NCBI GenBank assembly: GCA_002737105.1
Contig: NSHO01000001.1
Coordinates: 1 to 43,060 of the forward strand
Reading direction: 5' to 3'
From: Flavobacteriales bacterium
GTDB lineage: Bacteria > Bacteroidota > Bacteroidia > Flavobacteriales > Flavobacteriaceae
DNA: 43,060 nt
A program made the translations under genes and the position numbers. Position 1 is the stretch's first letter. Each line of letters starts with the position of its first letter. The notes below the pieces were generated by a model. That model made no database searches, was not told the origin of the DNA, and worked only from the letters and a program-made list of their open reading frames with translations. This document shows positions 24,624-33,387 of this stretch, piece by piece.

Positions 24624-25259
24624 ATGTATTTTTTAACCCCCGAACTTTATTTTCCTCCTTCTTCAGAAACATCTCCTGAAGGCATTATTGCCGTTGGCGG
24701 CGATTTGTCTTCTGAAAGGTTAGTTTTAGCGTATCAAAACGGCATTTTTCCTTGGTATGATTCTAATGAGCCAAAACTTTGGTGGTGTCCAAAAAAAAGG
24801 ATGGTATTATTTTTCGAAAATTTACGAATTACGAAAAGCATGAAAAAAGTACTGCTTCGCAATGAATTTCAAATTACTTTTAATACTAATTTTAGAGCGG
24901 TTATTGGTAACTGTCAAAAATCACCTAGAAAAAACCAAGACGGCACGTGGATTTCTAATGAAATTGTGGAAGCTTACTGTAAATTAAATGAGTTAGGCCA
25001 TGCCAAAAGCGTAGAAGTTTGGCAAAAAAACGAATTAGTAGGCGGTTTATACGGAATTGATTTAGGAACTGTTTTTTGCGGAGAAAGCATGTTTTCAAAA
25101 GTGCCTAATGCTAGTAAAGTTGCTTTTATTTATTTGGCAAAACAACTAGAAATCGCTAATTATAAACTTTTAGATTGCCAAGTACACAACAATCATTTAG
25201 AAAGTTTGGGATGTATTGAAATTGAAAGAGAGGAATTTTTAGCGATTATGAAAAGTTAG
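24624..25259 (+). CDS. aat: Leucyl/phenylalanyl-tRNA-protein transferase
   Basis: Aat adds Leu or Phe from aminoacyl-tRNA to proteins with N-terminal Arg or Lys, tagging them for the ClpS/ClpAP N-degron pathway. The 211-residue protein shows FPPSSETSPEGIIAVGGDLSSERLVLAYQNGIFPWY and WWCPKKRMVLF near the start, and later VGGLYGIDLGTVFCGESMFS and LLDCQVHNNHLESLG, all family hallmarks. Length is usual. It stands alone on this strand; the downstream gap has CGCAGAG repeat words. Confidence 0.96.
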   Translation: MYFLTPELYFPPSSETSPEGIIAVGGDLSSERLVLAYQNGIFPWYDSNEPKLWWCPKKRMVLFFENLRITKSMKKVLLRNEFQITFNTNFRAVIGNCQKSPRKNQDGTWISNEIVEAYCKLNELGHAKSVEVWQKNELVGGLYGIDLGTVFCGESMFSKVPNASKVAFIYLAKQLEIANYKLLDCQVHNNHLESLGCIEIEREEFLAIMKS

Positions 25260-25263
25260 TTGT

Positions 25264-25303
25264 TGCGCAGAGATTCGCAAAGCAACGCAGAGAATCGCAG
25301 AGG
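25264..25303. repeat. GCAGAG/GCAAAG repeat words after aat
   Basis: Near-tandem units GCGCAGAGATTC, GCAAAGCAAC, GCAGAGAATC and GCAGAGG. The gap from aat to VF530 (85 bp) holds nothing else of note. Confidence 0.5.
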
Positions 25304-25344
25304 TTTTTTATTTTGAATACAGATTCTCAGAAATTTACACAGAT

Positions 25345-25560
25345 TTACTTCGCATCAAATTTCTTCAAACTTCTTACATATAATTTTTCCACTTTTTTTC
25401 GTGCCCATTCGGTTTTTCGTAAAAATGTTAAACTAGAATTAATAGTCGGATTTTCATTAAAACATTTGATTTTTATCAATTCGCCAAGCGTATCAAAACC
25501 ATAATAATCGACTAATTTTTCGAGTATGGCTTTTAAGGTTATGCCGTGAAGTGGATCCAT
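25345..25560 (-). CDS. VF530 family DNA-binding protein
   Basis: A 71-residue protein matching the VF530 (formerly DUF2132) family, known from structure as a small helical double-stranded-DNA-binding protein. DPLHGITLKAILEKLVDYYG, then CFNENPTINSSLTFLRKTEWARKKVE are close to the family pattern along the whole length. Its biological role is unknown. It is about 100 bp downstream of tag on the same strand; the gap is filled with GATTTACGATTT and TACTGAATACT word repeats. Confidence 0.9.
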   Translation of the reverse strand: MDPLHGITLKAILEKLVDYYGFDTLGELIKIKCFNENPTINSSLTFLRKTEWARKKVEKLYVRSLKKFDAK

Positions 25561-25662
25561 TTGATTTACGATTTTTGATTTGGGATTTACGATTTACTGT
25601 AAATACTTATATTTTAATTTAATACTATTTTTTACTGAATACTAAAAACTGAACACTGATTA

Positions 25663-26220
25663 CTAACCTCTCACCCAACACTCTTCAACGTGATCATTTA
25701 CCATTCCTGTGGCTTGCATGTGAGCATAAACAACTGTTGAACCTACGAATTTGAAACCACGTTTTTTTAAATCTTTACTTAGTTTATCCGAAATTTCTGA
25801 TGTTGCTGGTACTTCACTTAATGTTCTTGGTTTGTTATCAATTGGTTTGTTGTCTACAAAAGCCCAAATATATTTAGAAAAACTGCCAAATTCTTCTTGC
25901 ACTTTTATAAAAGCTTGTGCATTGGTTACTGCGGCTTTTATTTTTAATTTGTTTCTTATTATTCCAACATCTTCAGCTAAAACTTGCAATTTAGCATCGG
26001 TAAAATTGGCAACTTTTTGCACATCAAAACATGCAAAAGCTTTTCTGAAATTATCTCGTTTTACCAAAACCGTATACCAACTTAAACCTGCTTGAAACGT
26101 TTCTAAAATTAAAAACTCAAATAACTTGGCATCATCATAAACGGGTTTACCCCATTCGTTATCATGATAGTCTTTGTACAAATCGGTTTTTTCACACCAA
26201 GCGCAACGTTTTTTAGTCAT
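25663..26220 (-). CDS. tag: DNA-3-methyladenine glycosylase I
   Basis: Tag excises 3-methyladenine from alkylated DNA. The 185 residues include the zinc-binding ends: Cys and His in RCAWCEKTDLYKDYHDNEWG and, near the C-terminus, HVEEC. The base pocket segment LFEFLILETFQAGLSWYTVL is intact. It overlaps the upstream transporter gene by 8 bp, so the two are translated in sequence. Confidence 0.96.
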   Translation of the reverse strand: MTKKRCAWCEKTDLYKDYHDNEWGKPVYDDAKLFEFLILETFQAGLSWYTVLVKRDNFRKAFACFDVQKVANFTDAKLQVLAEDVGIIRNKLKIKAAVTNAQAFIKVQEEFGSFSKYIWAFVDNKPIDNKPRTLSEVPATSEISDKLSKDLKKRGFKFVGSTVVYAHMQATGMVNDHVEECWVRG

Positions 26221-26881
26221 TTACTATTGGTTTTTCGTTATTATGAATGTATTTGTTAATTAAAAAATGACCTAAATATATCAATGGCGTTAAGCAAATT
26301 GCAATGATTAATTTGAATGAATACCCCGTTAAAGAATATTCTACATATTGTTTGGTATTCCAAATTCCTGGTAAATAAAAGGCAATTCCTCCTACTATAA
26401 AAGAGTCTATTAATTGTGAAATCACAGTAGAACCTGTACTTCTTAACCAAATCATTTTTTCTCCTGTTTTCTTTTTAAAATAGCTAAAAAGAGTAACATC
26501 TAGAAACTGAGCAACTAAAAAAGCAAGAATCGATCCCACAATAATTAAATTACTTTGTCCAAATACAGCAGTAAATTGCGCATTAGAAACCGGACTGATG
26601 CCTTTTGCTTCTGGAATTTTCATCGAAAAAAACAAAATTACAAAACAGTAAGCAATTAAACCTGCTGTGATGTAACTTAATCTTTGCACTCCTCGTTTCC
26701 CGAAATATTCATTGATTAAATCGGTAGTAATAAACACAATTGGCCAAGGTAAAATACCCATACTTAATACAAAAGGACCAATTTGAATTAATTTCCCTCC
26801 AATAAGCTCGGCAGTAATGGCATTGGTAATAAAAATACCTGCCAAAATAATGTATACTATTTCTTTTTTGGTTCTTAACAT
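26213..26881 (-). CDS. VUT family queuosine precursor transporter (YhhQ/QueT-like)
   Basis: An inner-membrane protein of 222 residues with about six hydrophobic segments. LTN..GG segments such as AITAELIGGKLIQIGPF, ILPWPIVFITTDLINEYFGKRG and VAQFLDVTLFSYFKKKTG match the YhhQ family, which imports 7-cyano-7-deazaguanine or related queuosine precursors. The start codon directly abuts the stop of the TraB gene (no spacer), and the end overlaps tag. This suggests a TraB-transporter-tag transcript. Confidence 0.93.
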   Translation of the reverse strand: MLRTKKEIVYIILAGIFITNAITAELIGGKLIQIGPFVLSMGILPWPIVFITTDLINEYFGKRGVQRLSYITAGLIAYCFVILFFSMKIPEAKGISPVSNAQFTAVFGQSNLIIVGSILAFLVAQFLDVTLFSYFKKKTGEKMIWLRSTGSTVISQLIDSFIVGGIAFYLPGIWNTKQYVEYSLTGYSFKLIIAICLTPLIYLGHFLINKYIHNNEKPIVND

Positions 26882-29800
26882 TTATTCTTCGTAATATGCG
26901 TCTTCTTCGTAATTTTCTTCCTCTAGATTACTTGAAAAATTTACTCGCAAATGATTGTCATTTAGCGATTCATTAATCATGGTTTTAATACTTTGAGTAA
27001 TTTCCTTATCCTCAATAATTTTTTTCGAATCAAACCTTCTAAAAGCTTTCAGATTTAGTTGTTTATTTTCATCATGTACAAAAGCAATTGCGTTTAATTT
27101 TTCTGAATTTTTTCCATAAGAATCTGCTTCAATATTGATTTTCTTATAAAAAAAATAAGAGATTTTTTTATCGTTATGAGTAACTATTTTTTCATCCAAT
27201 AATACTATAGAATCATTTTTTTTATCAAAATCTTCGTAATAATGAATGGCATTCATCACAATACTATCTTTACTAAATGCAGTTAATTCTTCTGTTTGCT
27301 TATTGTGATACAACATTTGCAAAGCCGTATATTTTGTTTTTGGCTGACTTATTAATTTTTCTAAAACACTTTTATCTAATTTTTTATTTCTGGCTAATTC
27401 GCGATTGGCAATTGCCACATTTAAATCGTCGATATTTAATTTTTCAGCTTTTTCATATAATTGACGCATGTATTTTTCATTTTTGTAGGAATATAAAATA
27501 GACAAATAACTATTGAAAGCTTCCACAGGTGCACCATTTTCTTCATCATAATTATTATCATCTTCCGTGTTACTAGCCTCCTTATCAGACTTCCAACTTA
27601 CCAACCGTTTGTATTCTAGTTTCGCATTGGTAAGCAACATTTTTTTATAAGATTTCAGTTTTTTGGCAGTTACTTTTTCTGAATTTAATAACACCTGAAC
27701 AAAATGAACTATTGGTTCATGAAATTCGTTTATACTATAATATTCTAAAATATTTGGATATAAAACTTGAGAATTTTCCAAATCTGAAATAAATAAATTA
27801 AACAAACCAGTAATTACATAGTTTTCAGAAATAGGTGAATCGTAGTCTAATAATTCGGCAATTTTTTTATAAGCAGCTTTACTTTTTTGTAAAGCCAAAG
27901 CACGTAAAATTGAAAATTGTATTTGAGTTGAAACATCTAGTTTTTTATATGCTTGCTCTAAAAAAGGAAGTGCCTCTGGAGATTTTAAAGACCCAATACT
28001 TTCAAATAATTCGCCTTTAAAATCCATTTCATCTTTACGAAATTCAAAATTTTCTAAAAGGTTTTTAATTTTGGGAAAATCTGACTCTTCAATAGTTAAA
28101 TTGTTAAATGATTTTATAGCCGAATATCGAATACTGTCATGTTCGCTATACAAATCATCTTCAAAAAAGCTGAATTTATTTTCAAAAAATGTCCTTGAAG
28201 TAATAGAAGCATCGTCCACTTTAAAAGAGTTAAAAACTTTTTCTATAAACGGATTATCATTTTTATAATTTTTATCTACCAAAGTAGTAAACGTATAATA
28301 TTCGCCTTTTTTAAGTACAATTTTATACTTAATAGCTTGCGTGCTTTTAGGTTTTGTTGCCAAAACTTCGTACACGTAAAATTCGTTGTTTTCATCTTTA
28401 GTGAATTTTTCATCAACCAAATCTAACTTTTGATTTGATGTTAAAGCCAATGTTTTGTTCCAAGTTGTTGTTTTATAATCTAACGGATTAAATTTATCCT
28501 TTTCATTTGAGTCATTTGAATTTACAGCTGAATTAAAATTCACTGCGCCTGTTGCTGCAGAATCGATAACTGTTGCGTAATCTGAAGTATGAAATTCATT
28601 ATCATCCGAATAGTTTTTAAATTCAAAATCTACAGCAATATTTTTCTTTATTTGGTTAAATAGCGTGTCTAAAACGACATAACTTTCGTACCTGTGCGGT
28701 TGCGAATAAGTCATTTCAATTATGTTTTTATTTGGAGAAAAAATTTCATAAGATTTGAATTTCACTTCAAAATGGTTGGTTTTACCTTCTTCTTTGTCAA
28801 TATTTTTTCTTTCAAATTTAAAATCTAAATATTCATTTTCTTGTTTCGGAATTTCTACAGAAAAATGAGCAGTGGAATCTTTGAATGTTTTATAAACAAT
28901 ATTTTCTTTAGATTTCGTAATTTCAAAAGAGTTAAAAAAAGTATCAACTTTATTTTTAGAGGCATTTACGGTTCCTAATAAATAATATTTATTTCCCCTT
29001 AAAGCGGATTTTAAATAAATATTTTTTTCTTTCAATTTAGATTGCGAAGTAAACTCAAATTTATTTGATTCAAATTTGGTTTGAGTAGAATCTAATTCAT
29101 GAACATTATAAAACTCATAATGCATTCTTTTTAATTCATATTCAGAATCTTCTAAATTTGCATAATCCATCAACGTGTTTTCCAAAACAAAATAATGTGC
29201 ATTTTCTTGTTCGTCAAAAGCGTAAATTTCAGTATTTTCTAATACTTTATTATCCTTTTTATTCCCAAAAATTGTATGATAAGAAGGTATATTTACTTTA
29301 AAATTTTCTTTGTCAGAAAGGAAGGTAACCACTTCTTGTTTGTAGGTTTTAATTTTAATATTATTATATACCTCATCTTCGTATTTTCTAACATAATCGA
29401 CTTCTCCACTCATTATTACAGCAATAATTTCTAACGGAGTGATGTAGTATCTATATCTTTCGTTTTTACCCGTTTTGGTTTTGCTTTTAATGTCATACAC
29501 AAAATGATTATTTTCTTGATAAGATTTTTTTTCTAAAATTTCACCTGGTATGTTTTCAAAAAACAAACTATCAAGCGTTTTATGATTGAACTTTTCATCT
29601 TTTTTGGTGATAAAATCCTTAAGCAACATGCGTTTCACGTTGATGTAACCGCCATTTCCTAAATCTGGAGATTCTAAATTTTCACCATTTTTTAACACCA
29701 AAGGAAACAATGGCAAAGAAATCATTTCGTCTGAAGTAGTATTAATTTCAAAAACTGGTTTTACAAAATAATCTTCAATCTGTTTTTTTAATTTTTTACC

Positions 29801-30658
29801 TTTTTCGGTGTAGTCAGACAATATTGGTGTTACCGTATATCCTTTTCTTCGTAAAATCTCAATCATTCCATTTTTACCTGGTAAATGAGCTGCACCAACA
29901 GCAGCAAACAAACTTCCAGTTTTCATGATAGAATCCATGCTTGCAGACATTCCTTCATTTCTATCAAACAGCATGGCTTTATTGTATGACTTTGGTGTGG
30001 AAAGCATGTTTAACGTATCTAATAAATCCAAATCTTTTTCACGATATGCGTCTCTTAAAACGTCTACATAAGCACGTTTTTTTAATATTTTTAAAATAGC
30101 TTGTTTATTTTCATCTACTTCACTTCTGTCCATTTCTGCCTCAGCTTTTTCGATATTTAAAGTAGTAGATTTAACGTTTTCTAAACCAACTGTTTTTTTT
30201 CCATATTTTTTTCCTGTTCGATAGATGAACATATCCAAATAGGTTTCCTCTTGAAATTCTTGATTGGCTTGATTGGTTCGGGATAATAAACCAATTAAAT
30301 TATAATTAGAACCTCTAAAAAGAGAATATAAATTGTCTTTTTCTATAGGATTTGTATAAAAATTAGAATAGAAAGCTCTTTTGGTTTGAGTGGATCTATA
30401 AAATCCATACAAATCGTATAATTCTGTCCAAGTATTTGGCTCACTCTCATTAGCCACAAAATCTGAAGCTAATAATTTTTCAAAAAAAGAATCAGATAAG
30501 TGAAAAGAAACCTTGTCGGAAACATGCATGGTGCCATACATGTAGGATTTTTTGGTTAAACCGTTTCCGGAAATTTCCCAAAATAAACTTTGGTATTTTT
30601 TTTCTTGAGCAAATGCAGCAATTGATAAAAATGTAAGTAAAAATAAAATCTTCTTCAA
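26882..30658 (-). CDS. Large TraB/GumN-type protein with HEAT-like region
   Basis: An exported protein of 1258 residues (signal KKILFLLTFLSIAAFAQ). The TraB/GumN domain spans about residues 25-285 with both GxxH motifs, GTMH at 42-45 and GAAH at 255-258, and the intervening VGLE at 157-160. Proteins of this clan include metal-dependent proteases such as Tiki. The middle (about 300-820) is beta-rich and unfamiliar. Residues about 833-1005 have paired helices like HEAT repeats. The C-terminus is strongly acidic (EEENYEEDAYYEE). Common TraB/GumN proteins have about 300 residues, so most of this one is added. A -7 box TATATTTG is at 30694-30687. Confidence 0.85.
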   Translation of the reverse strand: MKKILFLLTFLSIAAFAQEKKYQSLFWEISGNGLTKKSYMYGTMHVSDKVSFHLSDSFFEKLLASDFVANESEPNTWTELYDLYGFYRSTQTKRAFYSNFYTNPIEKDNLYSLFRGSNYNLIGLLSRTNQANQEFQEETYLDMFIYRTGKKYGKKTVGLENVKSTTLNIEKAEAEMDRSEVDENKQAILKILKKRAYVDVLRDAYREKDLDLLDTLNMLSTPKSYNKAMLFDRNEGMSASMDSIMKTGSLFAAVGAAHLPGKNGMIEILRRKGYTVTPILSDYTEKGKKLKKQIEDYFVKPVFEINTTSDEMISLPLFPLVLKNGENLESPDLGNGGYINVKRMLLKDFITKKDEKFNHKTLDSLFFENIPGEILEKKSYQENNHFVYDIKSKTKTGKNERYRYYITPLEIIAVIMSGEVDYVRKYEDEVYNNIKIKTYKQEVVTFLSDKENFKVNIPSYHTIFGNKKDNKVLENTEIYAFDEQENAHYFVLENTLMDYANLEDSEYELKRMHYEFYNVHELDSTQTKFESNKFEFTSQSKLKEKNIYLKSALRGNKYYLLGTVNASKNKVDTFFNSFEITKSKENIVYKTFKDSTAHFSVEIPKQENEYLDFKFERKNIDKEEGKTNHFEVKFKSYEIFSPNKNIIEMTYSQPHRYESYVVLDTLFNQIKKNIAVDFEFKNYSDDNEFHTSDYATVIDSAATGAVNFNSAVNSNDSNEKDKFNPLDYKTTTWNKTLALTSNQKLDLVDEKFTKDENNEFYVYEVLATKPKSTQAIKYKIVLKKGEYYTFTTLVDKNYKNDNPFIEKVFNSFKVDDASITSRTFFENKFSFFEDDLYSEHDSIRYSAIKSFNNLTIEESDFPKIKNLLENFEFRKDEMDFKGELFESIGSLKSPEALPFLEQAYKKLDVSTQIQFSILRALALQKSKAAYKKIAELLDYDSPISENYVITGLFNLFISDLENSQVLYPNILEYYSINEFHEPIVHFVQVLLNSEKVTAKKLKSYKKMLLTNAKLEYKRLVSWKSDKEASNTEDDNNYDEENGAPVEAFNSYLSILYSYKNEKYMRQLYEKAEKLNIDDLNVAIANRELARNKKLDKSVLEKLISQPKTKYTALQMLYHNKQTEELTAFSKDSIVMNAIHYYEDFDKKNDSIVLLDEKIVTHNDKKISYFFYKKINIEADSYGKNSEKLNAIAFVHDENKQLNLKAFRRFDSKKIIEDKEITQSIKTMINESLNDNHLRVNFSSNLEEENYEEDAYYEE

Positions 30659-30736
30659 AGCGAATTATAGTTAGGTTAAGTTTCCTCAAATATAATAAAT
30701 TGAAAAGATTATAACACTAATTTAAAAAAATAAATT

Positions 30737-31288
30737 CTATTTCCATTTAATAGATTCTATGATTTTTTTCATATCATTTTTAATATAATCAGCAGCTGGA
30801 AGAATGGAATCAAAATTTGGTTTGGAGTAAAAATACATACTAGCCGTAACAAAATTTTTAGTACTATCTGTAACATAAAATTGCGCGTTAGTGGCCGCAT
30901 TTCCGCCTACTTGATAAAACATTCCGTAGACTTTACTAGTCGGATTTATGTATGGCTGCTCTGCAATATCATTGGCTTTTATAGCGTGTTCGAATGTTAA
31001 TTTCTGAGCGTCTGTAAGTAATTTATCTAAATTATTTTGAACAGGTTTGTACGTTAAATACACCGTAGCTTTCATTTTTGGGTAATGAATTTCTAATCCG
31101 CAATTTGAGGTTGCTTTTGTTTCAGCCAATTCATTTTTATCGAAATCAAAACCACAAGAATTGGAAAATTTCTTGTATTTTGCTTTTGGATATTCTAAGC
31201 TTAATTGTCCTGTAGGTTTAGGCATTTTTTCATCACCACAAGAAAGTAAAGAAAGACAAAGTAAGCAAAAAATAAGGGGCGTTTTCAT
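30737..31288 (-). CDS. gldD: Gliding motility lipoprotein GldD
   Basis: GldD is required for gliding and for type IX secretion in Flavobacterium johnsoniae. The start is taken at 31288, giving KTPLIFCLLCLSLLS and lipid-modified C17, 183 residues. YPKAKYKKFSNSCGFDFDKN, CGLEIHYPKMKATVYLTYKP and FYVTDSTKNFVTASMYFYSKPN match GldD. In F. johnsoniae gldE lies just before gldD, but here only 68 bp separate ssb and gldD. Confidence 0.93.
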   Translation of the reverse strand: MKTPLIFCLLCLSLLSCGDEKMPKPTGQLSLEYPKAKYKKFSNSCGFDFDKNELAETKATSNCGLEIHYPKMKATVYLTYKPVQNNLDKLLTDAQKLTFEHAIKANDIAEQPYINPTSKVYGMFYQVGGNAATNAQFYVTDSTKNFVTASMYFYSKPNFDSILPAADYIKNDMKKIIESIKWK

Positions 31289-31310
31289 TTGTTTGTGTTT
31301 AATAATATAG

Positions 31311-31350
31311 AACAATCTATACTCTATATTCTAATCTCTATATTCTAAAA
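31311..31350. repeat. TATATTCTAATCTC-type repeat in the ssb-gldD gap
   Basis: ATCTATACTCTATATTCTA followed by ATCTCTATATTCTA: two near copies of a 14-bp word. It takes up most of the gap. Confidence 0.5.
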
Positions 31351-31356
31351 CCAGTA

Positions 31357-31770
31357 TTAATCTAACGAATCAAAATCGACATCTTTTGAACTTGGAGGAT
31401 TTGTAGTAGGCGCTTTAGATAAATCTGAATCTTTTTTAGTGTTTAAGAACGTAAATTCTGTAACTTGAATTTCAGTGGTATATTTTGTTGTGCCATCTTC
31501 TGCAGTCCATTGACGAGATTTTATTCTACCTTCTATGTATATTTTATCTCCTTTTGAAAGGTATTTTTCACATAATTCAGCAGCCTTATTTCTTACTACA
31601 ATATTGTGCCATTCTGTAGATGTGATTTTTTCACCGGTAGATTTATTGATGTACACTTCATTTGTTGCTAAAGGAAATCTTCCAATACAACTTTGTGCAT
31701 CAAAATAATGCATTTTTACTTCGTCTCCTAAGTGACCGATTAGAATAACCTTGTTTAAAGTACCGTTCAT
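31357..31770 (-). CDS. ssb: Single-stranded DNA-binding protein without the usual acidic tip
   Basis: An OB-fold protein of 137 residues that coats single-stranded DNA. NKVILIGHLGDEVKMHYF, GRFPLATNE, TEWHNIVVRNKAAELCEKYL and GDKIYIEGRIKSRQW are typical. The C-terminus ends VDFDSLD and lacks the D-D-x-P-F tip that binds RecQ, PriA and other partners. It may be truncated, a second SSB paralogue, or dedicated to another process. It lies between mutY and gldD with its own promoter. Confidence 0.93.
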   Translation of the reverse strand: MNGTLNKVILIGHLGDEVKMHYFDAQSCIGRFPLATNEVYINKSTGEKITSTEWHNIVVRNKAAELCEKYLSKGDKIYIEGRIKSRQWTAEDGTTKYTTEIQVTEFTFLNTKKDSDLSKAPTTNPPSSKDVDFDSLD

Positions 31771-31787
31771 GGCTTATATGTTTTTAT

Positions 31788-31817
31788 CAAAAATACTAAA
31801 TATTATTTATATACCAA
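31788..31817 (-). promoter_or_regulatory. Promoter of ssb-gldD
   Basis: On the minus strand: TTG at 31817-31815, a 19-bp spacer, TATTTTTG at 31795-31788. It straddles the mutY stop codon, so ssb and gldD can be expressed apart from mutY. Confidence 0.75.
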
Positions 31818-32835
31818 TTTTTTCTATAAAATTATGCAATACAATAGGAACTGGCAATTGTTTTAATTCTGAAAAAGTATAGCTATTTTTAAATATTTCT
31901 TCCGTTTCAATTCTATAAAATTTTATATTTAAATGCTGATGCGATAATTTATGTAACACATCAAAAGCATCAAAATATTGAAAGTTTTTAATTTTATATG
32001 AATTATTTAATTGCACTAACAATTCATTTTCATCGAGTTCTTTTTCTGATTCAACACAAGGAAATTCATATAAATTTTTCCAAATTCCGTTTGAAGTTCT
32101 TTTGTTCATTATATAGTTTCCAAAAGCATCATGAATTAAAACGTAATTCAAAAATCGCTTAGTAATTTTAATTTTTTTAAGTTTTACGGGTAATTTCGAG
32201 ACAATTTTTTGTTTAAAAGCCTCACAACTGTCGTTAAAAACACAACCTGAACAATTTGGTTTTTTAGGGACACATTGTAACGCTCCAAACTCCATTATGG
32301 CTTGATTGTGAAAATTAGGTTCTGTTGTAGAAAGTAATTTTTGCGCCAATTCAATAAAATATTTTTTAGTTGAATTTTGAGAAATGTCATAAGTAACATT
32401 AAAAACCCGCGACAACACTCTAAAAACATTTCCATCTACAACAGCAACTGGTTCATTTGCAGAAAAAGAAGCTATTGCTGCTGCTGTATAGGTTCCAATT
32501 CCTTTTAATTTTAGTAATTCATCGTATGTATTTGGAAAAATTCCCTGATGGTTTTCTACCACAAATTTTGCAGTAAAATGCAAATTTCTGGCACGAGAAT
32601 AATATCCAAGACCTTGCCAAAGCTTCAAAACTTGTTGTTCATCGGCTTTTGCCAAATCTTTTACTGTGGGAAAAGCCGTTACAAAATTTATGTAATATGG
32701 TAAACCTTGACTCACTCTTGTTTGTTGCAAAATAATTTCTGAAAGCCATATTTTGTATGGATCATTGGTATTACGCCATGGTAAATCTCGTTTATTTTGT
32801 TGGTACCAACCAATTATTTTAGTTGAAAAATTCAT
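31807..32835 (-). CDS. mutY: A/G-specific adenine DNA glycosylase
   Basis: MutY removes adenine mispaired with 8-oxoguanine. The 342 residues show the catalytic-Glu segment SEIILQQTRV, the helix-hairpin-helix and catalytic Asp (LKGIGTYTAAAIASF, VAVVDGNV), and the [4Fe-4S] ligands C-x6-C-x2-C-x5-C in CVPKKPNCSGCVFNDSC (about 188-204). The C-terminal MutT-like 8-oxoG recognition domain follows from about residue 230. It is divergent from the HU gene and followed 36 bp later by ssb. Confidence 0.96.
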   Translation of the reverse strand: MNFSTKIIGWYQQNKRDLPWRNTNDPYKIWLSEIILQQTRVSQGLPYYINFVTAFPTVKDLAKADEQQVLKLWQGLGYYSRARNLHFTAKFVVENHQGIFPNTYDELLKLKGIGTYTAAAIASFSANEPVAVVDGNVFRVLSRVFNVTYDISQNSTKKYFIELAQKLLSTTEPNFHNQAIMEFGALQCVPKKPNCSGCVFNDSCEAFKQKIVSKLPVKLKKIKITKRFLNYVLIHDAFGNYIMNKRTSNGIWKNLYEFPCVESEKELDENELLVQLNNSYKIKNFQYFDAFDVLHKLSHQHLNIKFYRIETEEIFKNSYTFSELKQLPVPIVLHNFIEKIGI

Positions 32836-32895
32836 GTGATTAATTAAAGCTGTAAAAATAAATCATTTATCTGGTTAAATTTTAGTTCATTATGT

Positions 32896-32927
32896 TTGAA
32901 TTTGTATTTTTTTAATTCATATATTTG
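32896..32927 (+). promoter_or_regulatory. Promoter of the HU gene
   Basis: TTG at 32896-32898, a 21-bp spacer and TATATTTG at 32920-32927, about 41 bp before the ATG. Confidence 0.75.
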
Positions 32928-32968
32928 CACACTCAAAAAAAATACACAAAAATTTAACACGCAAGAAA

Positions 32969-33262
32969 ATGACGAAAGCAGACATCGTAGCAAAAATTTC
33001 AGAAAAATTAGGTCTTGAAAAAGGTGACGTTCAGGCTACTGTAGAAACATTCATGGAAGAAGTAAAAAATTCATTAGAAACTGGTGATAATGTTTACTTA
33101 AGAGGATTTGGTAGTTTTATTGTTAAAACAAGAGCTGAAAAAACGGGAAGAAATATTTCAAAGAATACCACAATTAAAATACCAGCTCACAACATTCCAG
33201 CATTTAAACCCGCTAAAATTTTTGTTGAAAGCGTTAAAGAAAAGACAGAAGTAACTGTATAA
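32969..33262 (+). CDS. HU/IHF family DNA-binding protein
   Basis: A histone-like, DNA-bending dimer subunit of 97 residues. TKADIVAKISEKLGLEKGDVQ starts the helical body. The signature GFGSFIVKTRAEKTGRNISK leads into the DNA-wrapping arm, and IPAHNIPAFKPAK ends the arm. HU and IHF subunits cannot be told apart reliably from this sequence. It is followed by a 30-residue basic protein gene 32 bp later. Confidence 0.95.
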   Translation: MTKADIVAKISEKLGLEKGDVQATVETFMEEVKNSLETGDNVYLRGFGSFIVKTRAEKTGRNISKNTTIKIPAHNIPAFKPAKIFVESVKEKTEVTV

Positions 33263-33294
33263 TATTATTTATTAATCATAAAAAACTGCACATT

Positions 33295-33387
33295 ATGCCA
33301 AGTGGTAAAAAAAGAAAAAGACATAAGGTAGCTACTCACAAGCGTAAGAAAAGAGCGAGAGCTAACCGTCACAAAAAGAAAAAGTAG
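33295..33387 (+). CDS. 30-residue highly basic protein, candidate ribosomal protein
   Basis: This small gene encodes a 30-residue peptide, ATG at 33295 and TAG at 33385-33387: it begins PSGKKRKRHKVATHKRKKR and ends in KKKK, with 18 Lys or Arg. It has no acidic residue and no hydrophobic core, as expected for a peptide wrapped in RNA. A position between HU and rng, and a terminator starting at its stop codon, support it as a real gene. Flavobacteriia have an extra large-subunit protein, bL38, found in the F. johnsoniae ribosome; this could be it, but I cannot compare sequences. A small histone-like protein is the alternative. Confidence 0.8.
   Translation: MPSGKKRKRHKVATHKRKKRARANRHKKKK

Noticed and set aside
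25260..25344. tRNA or CRISPR in the repeat-rich gap after aat
   Set aside because: The repeats are short, uneven and spacerless, and no cloverleaf is visible; no tRNA, rRNA or CRISPR was seen anywhere in the window.
31357..31770. Frameshift at the end of ssb restoring an acidic tip
   Set aside because: No D-D-x-P-F-type sequence is visible in any frame after the stop.
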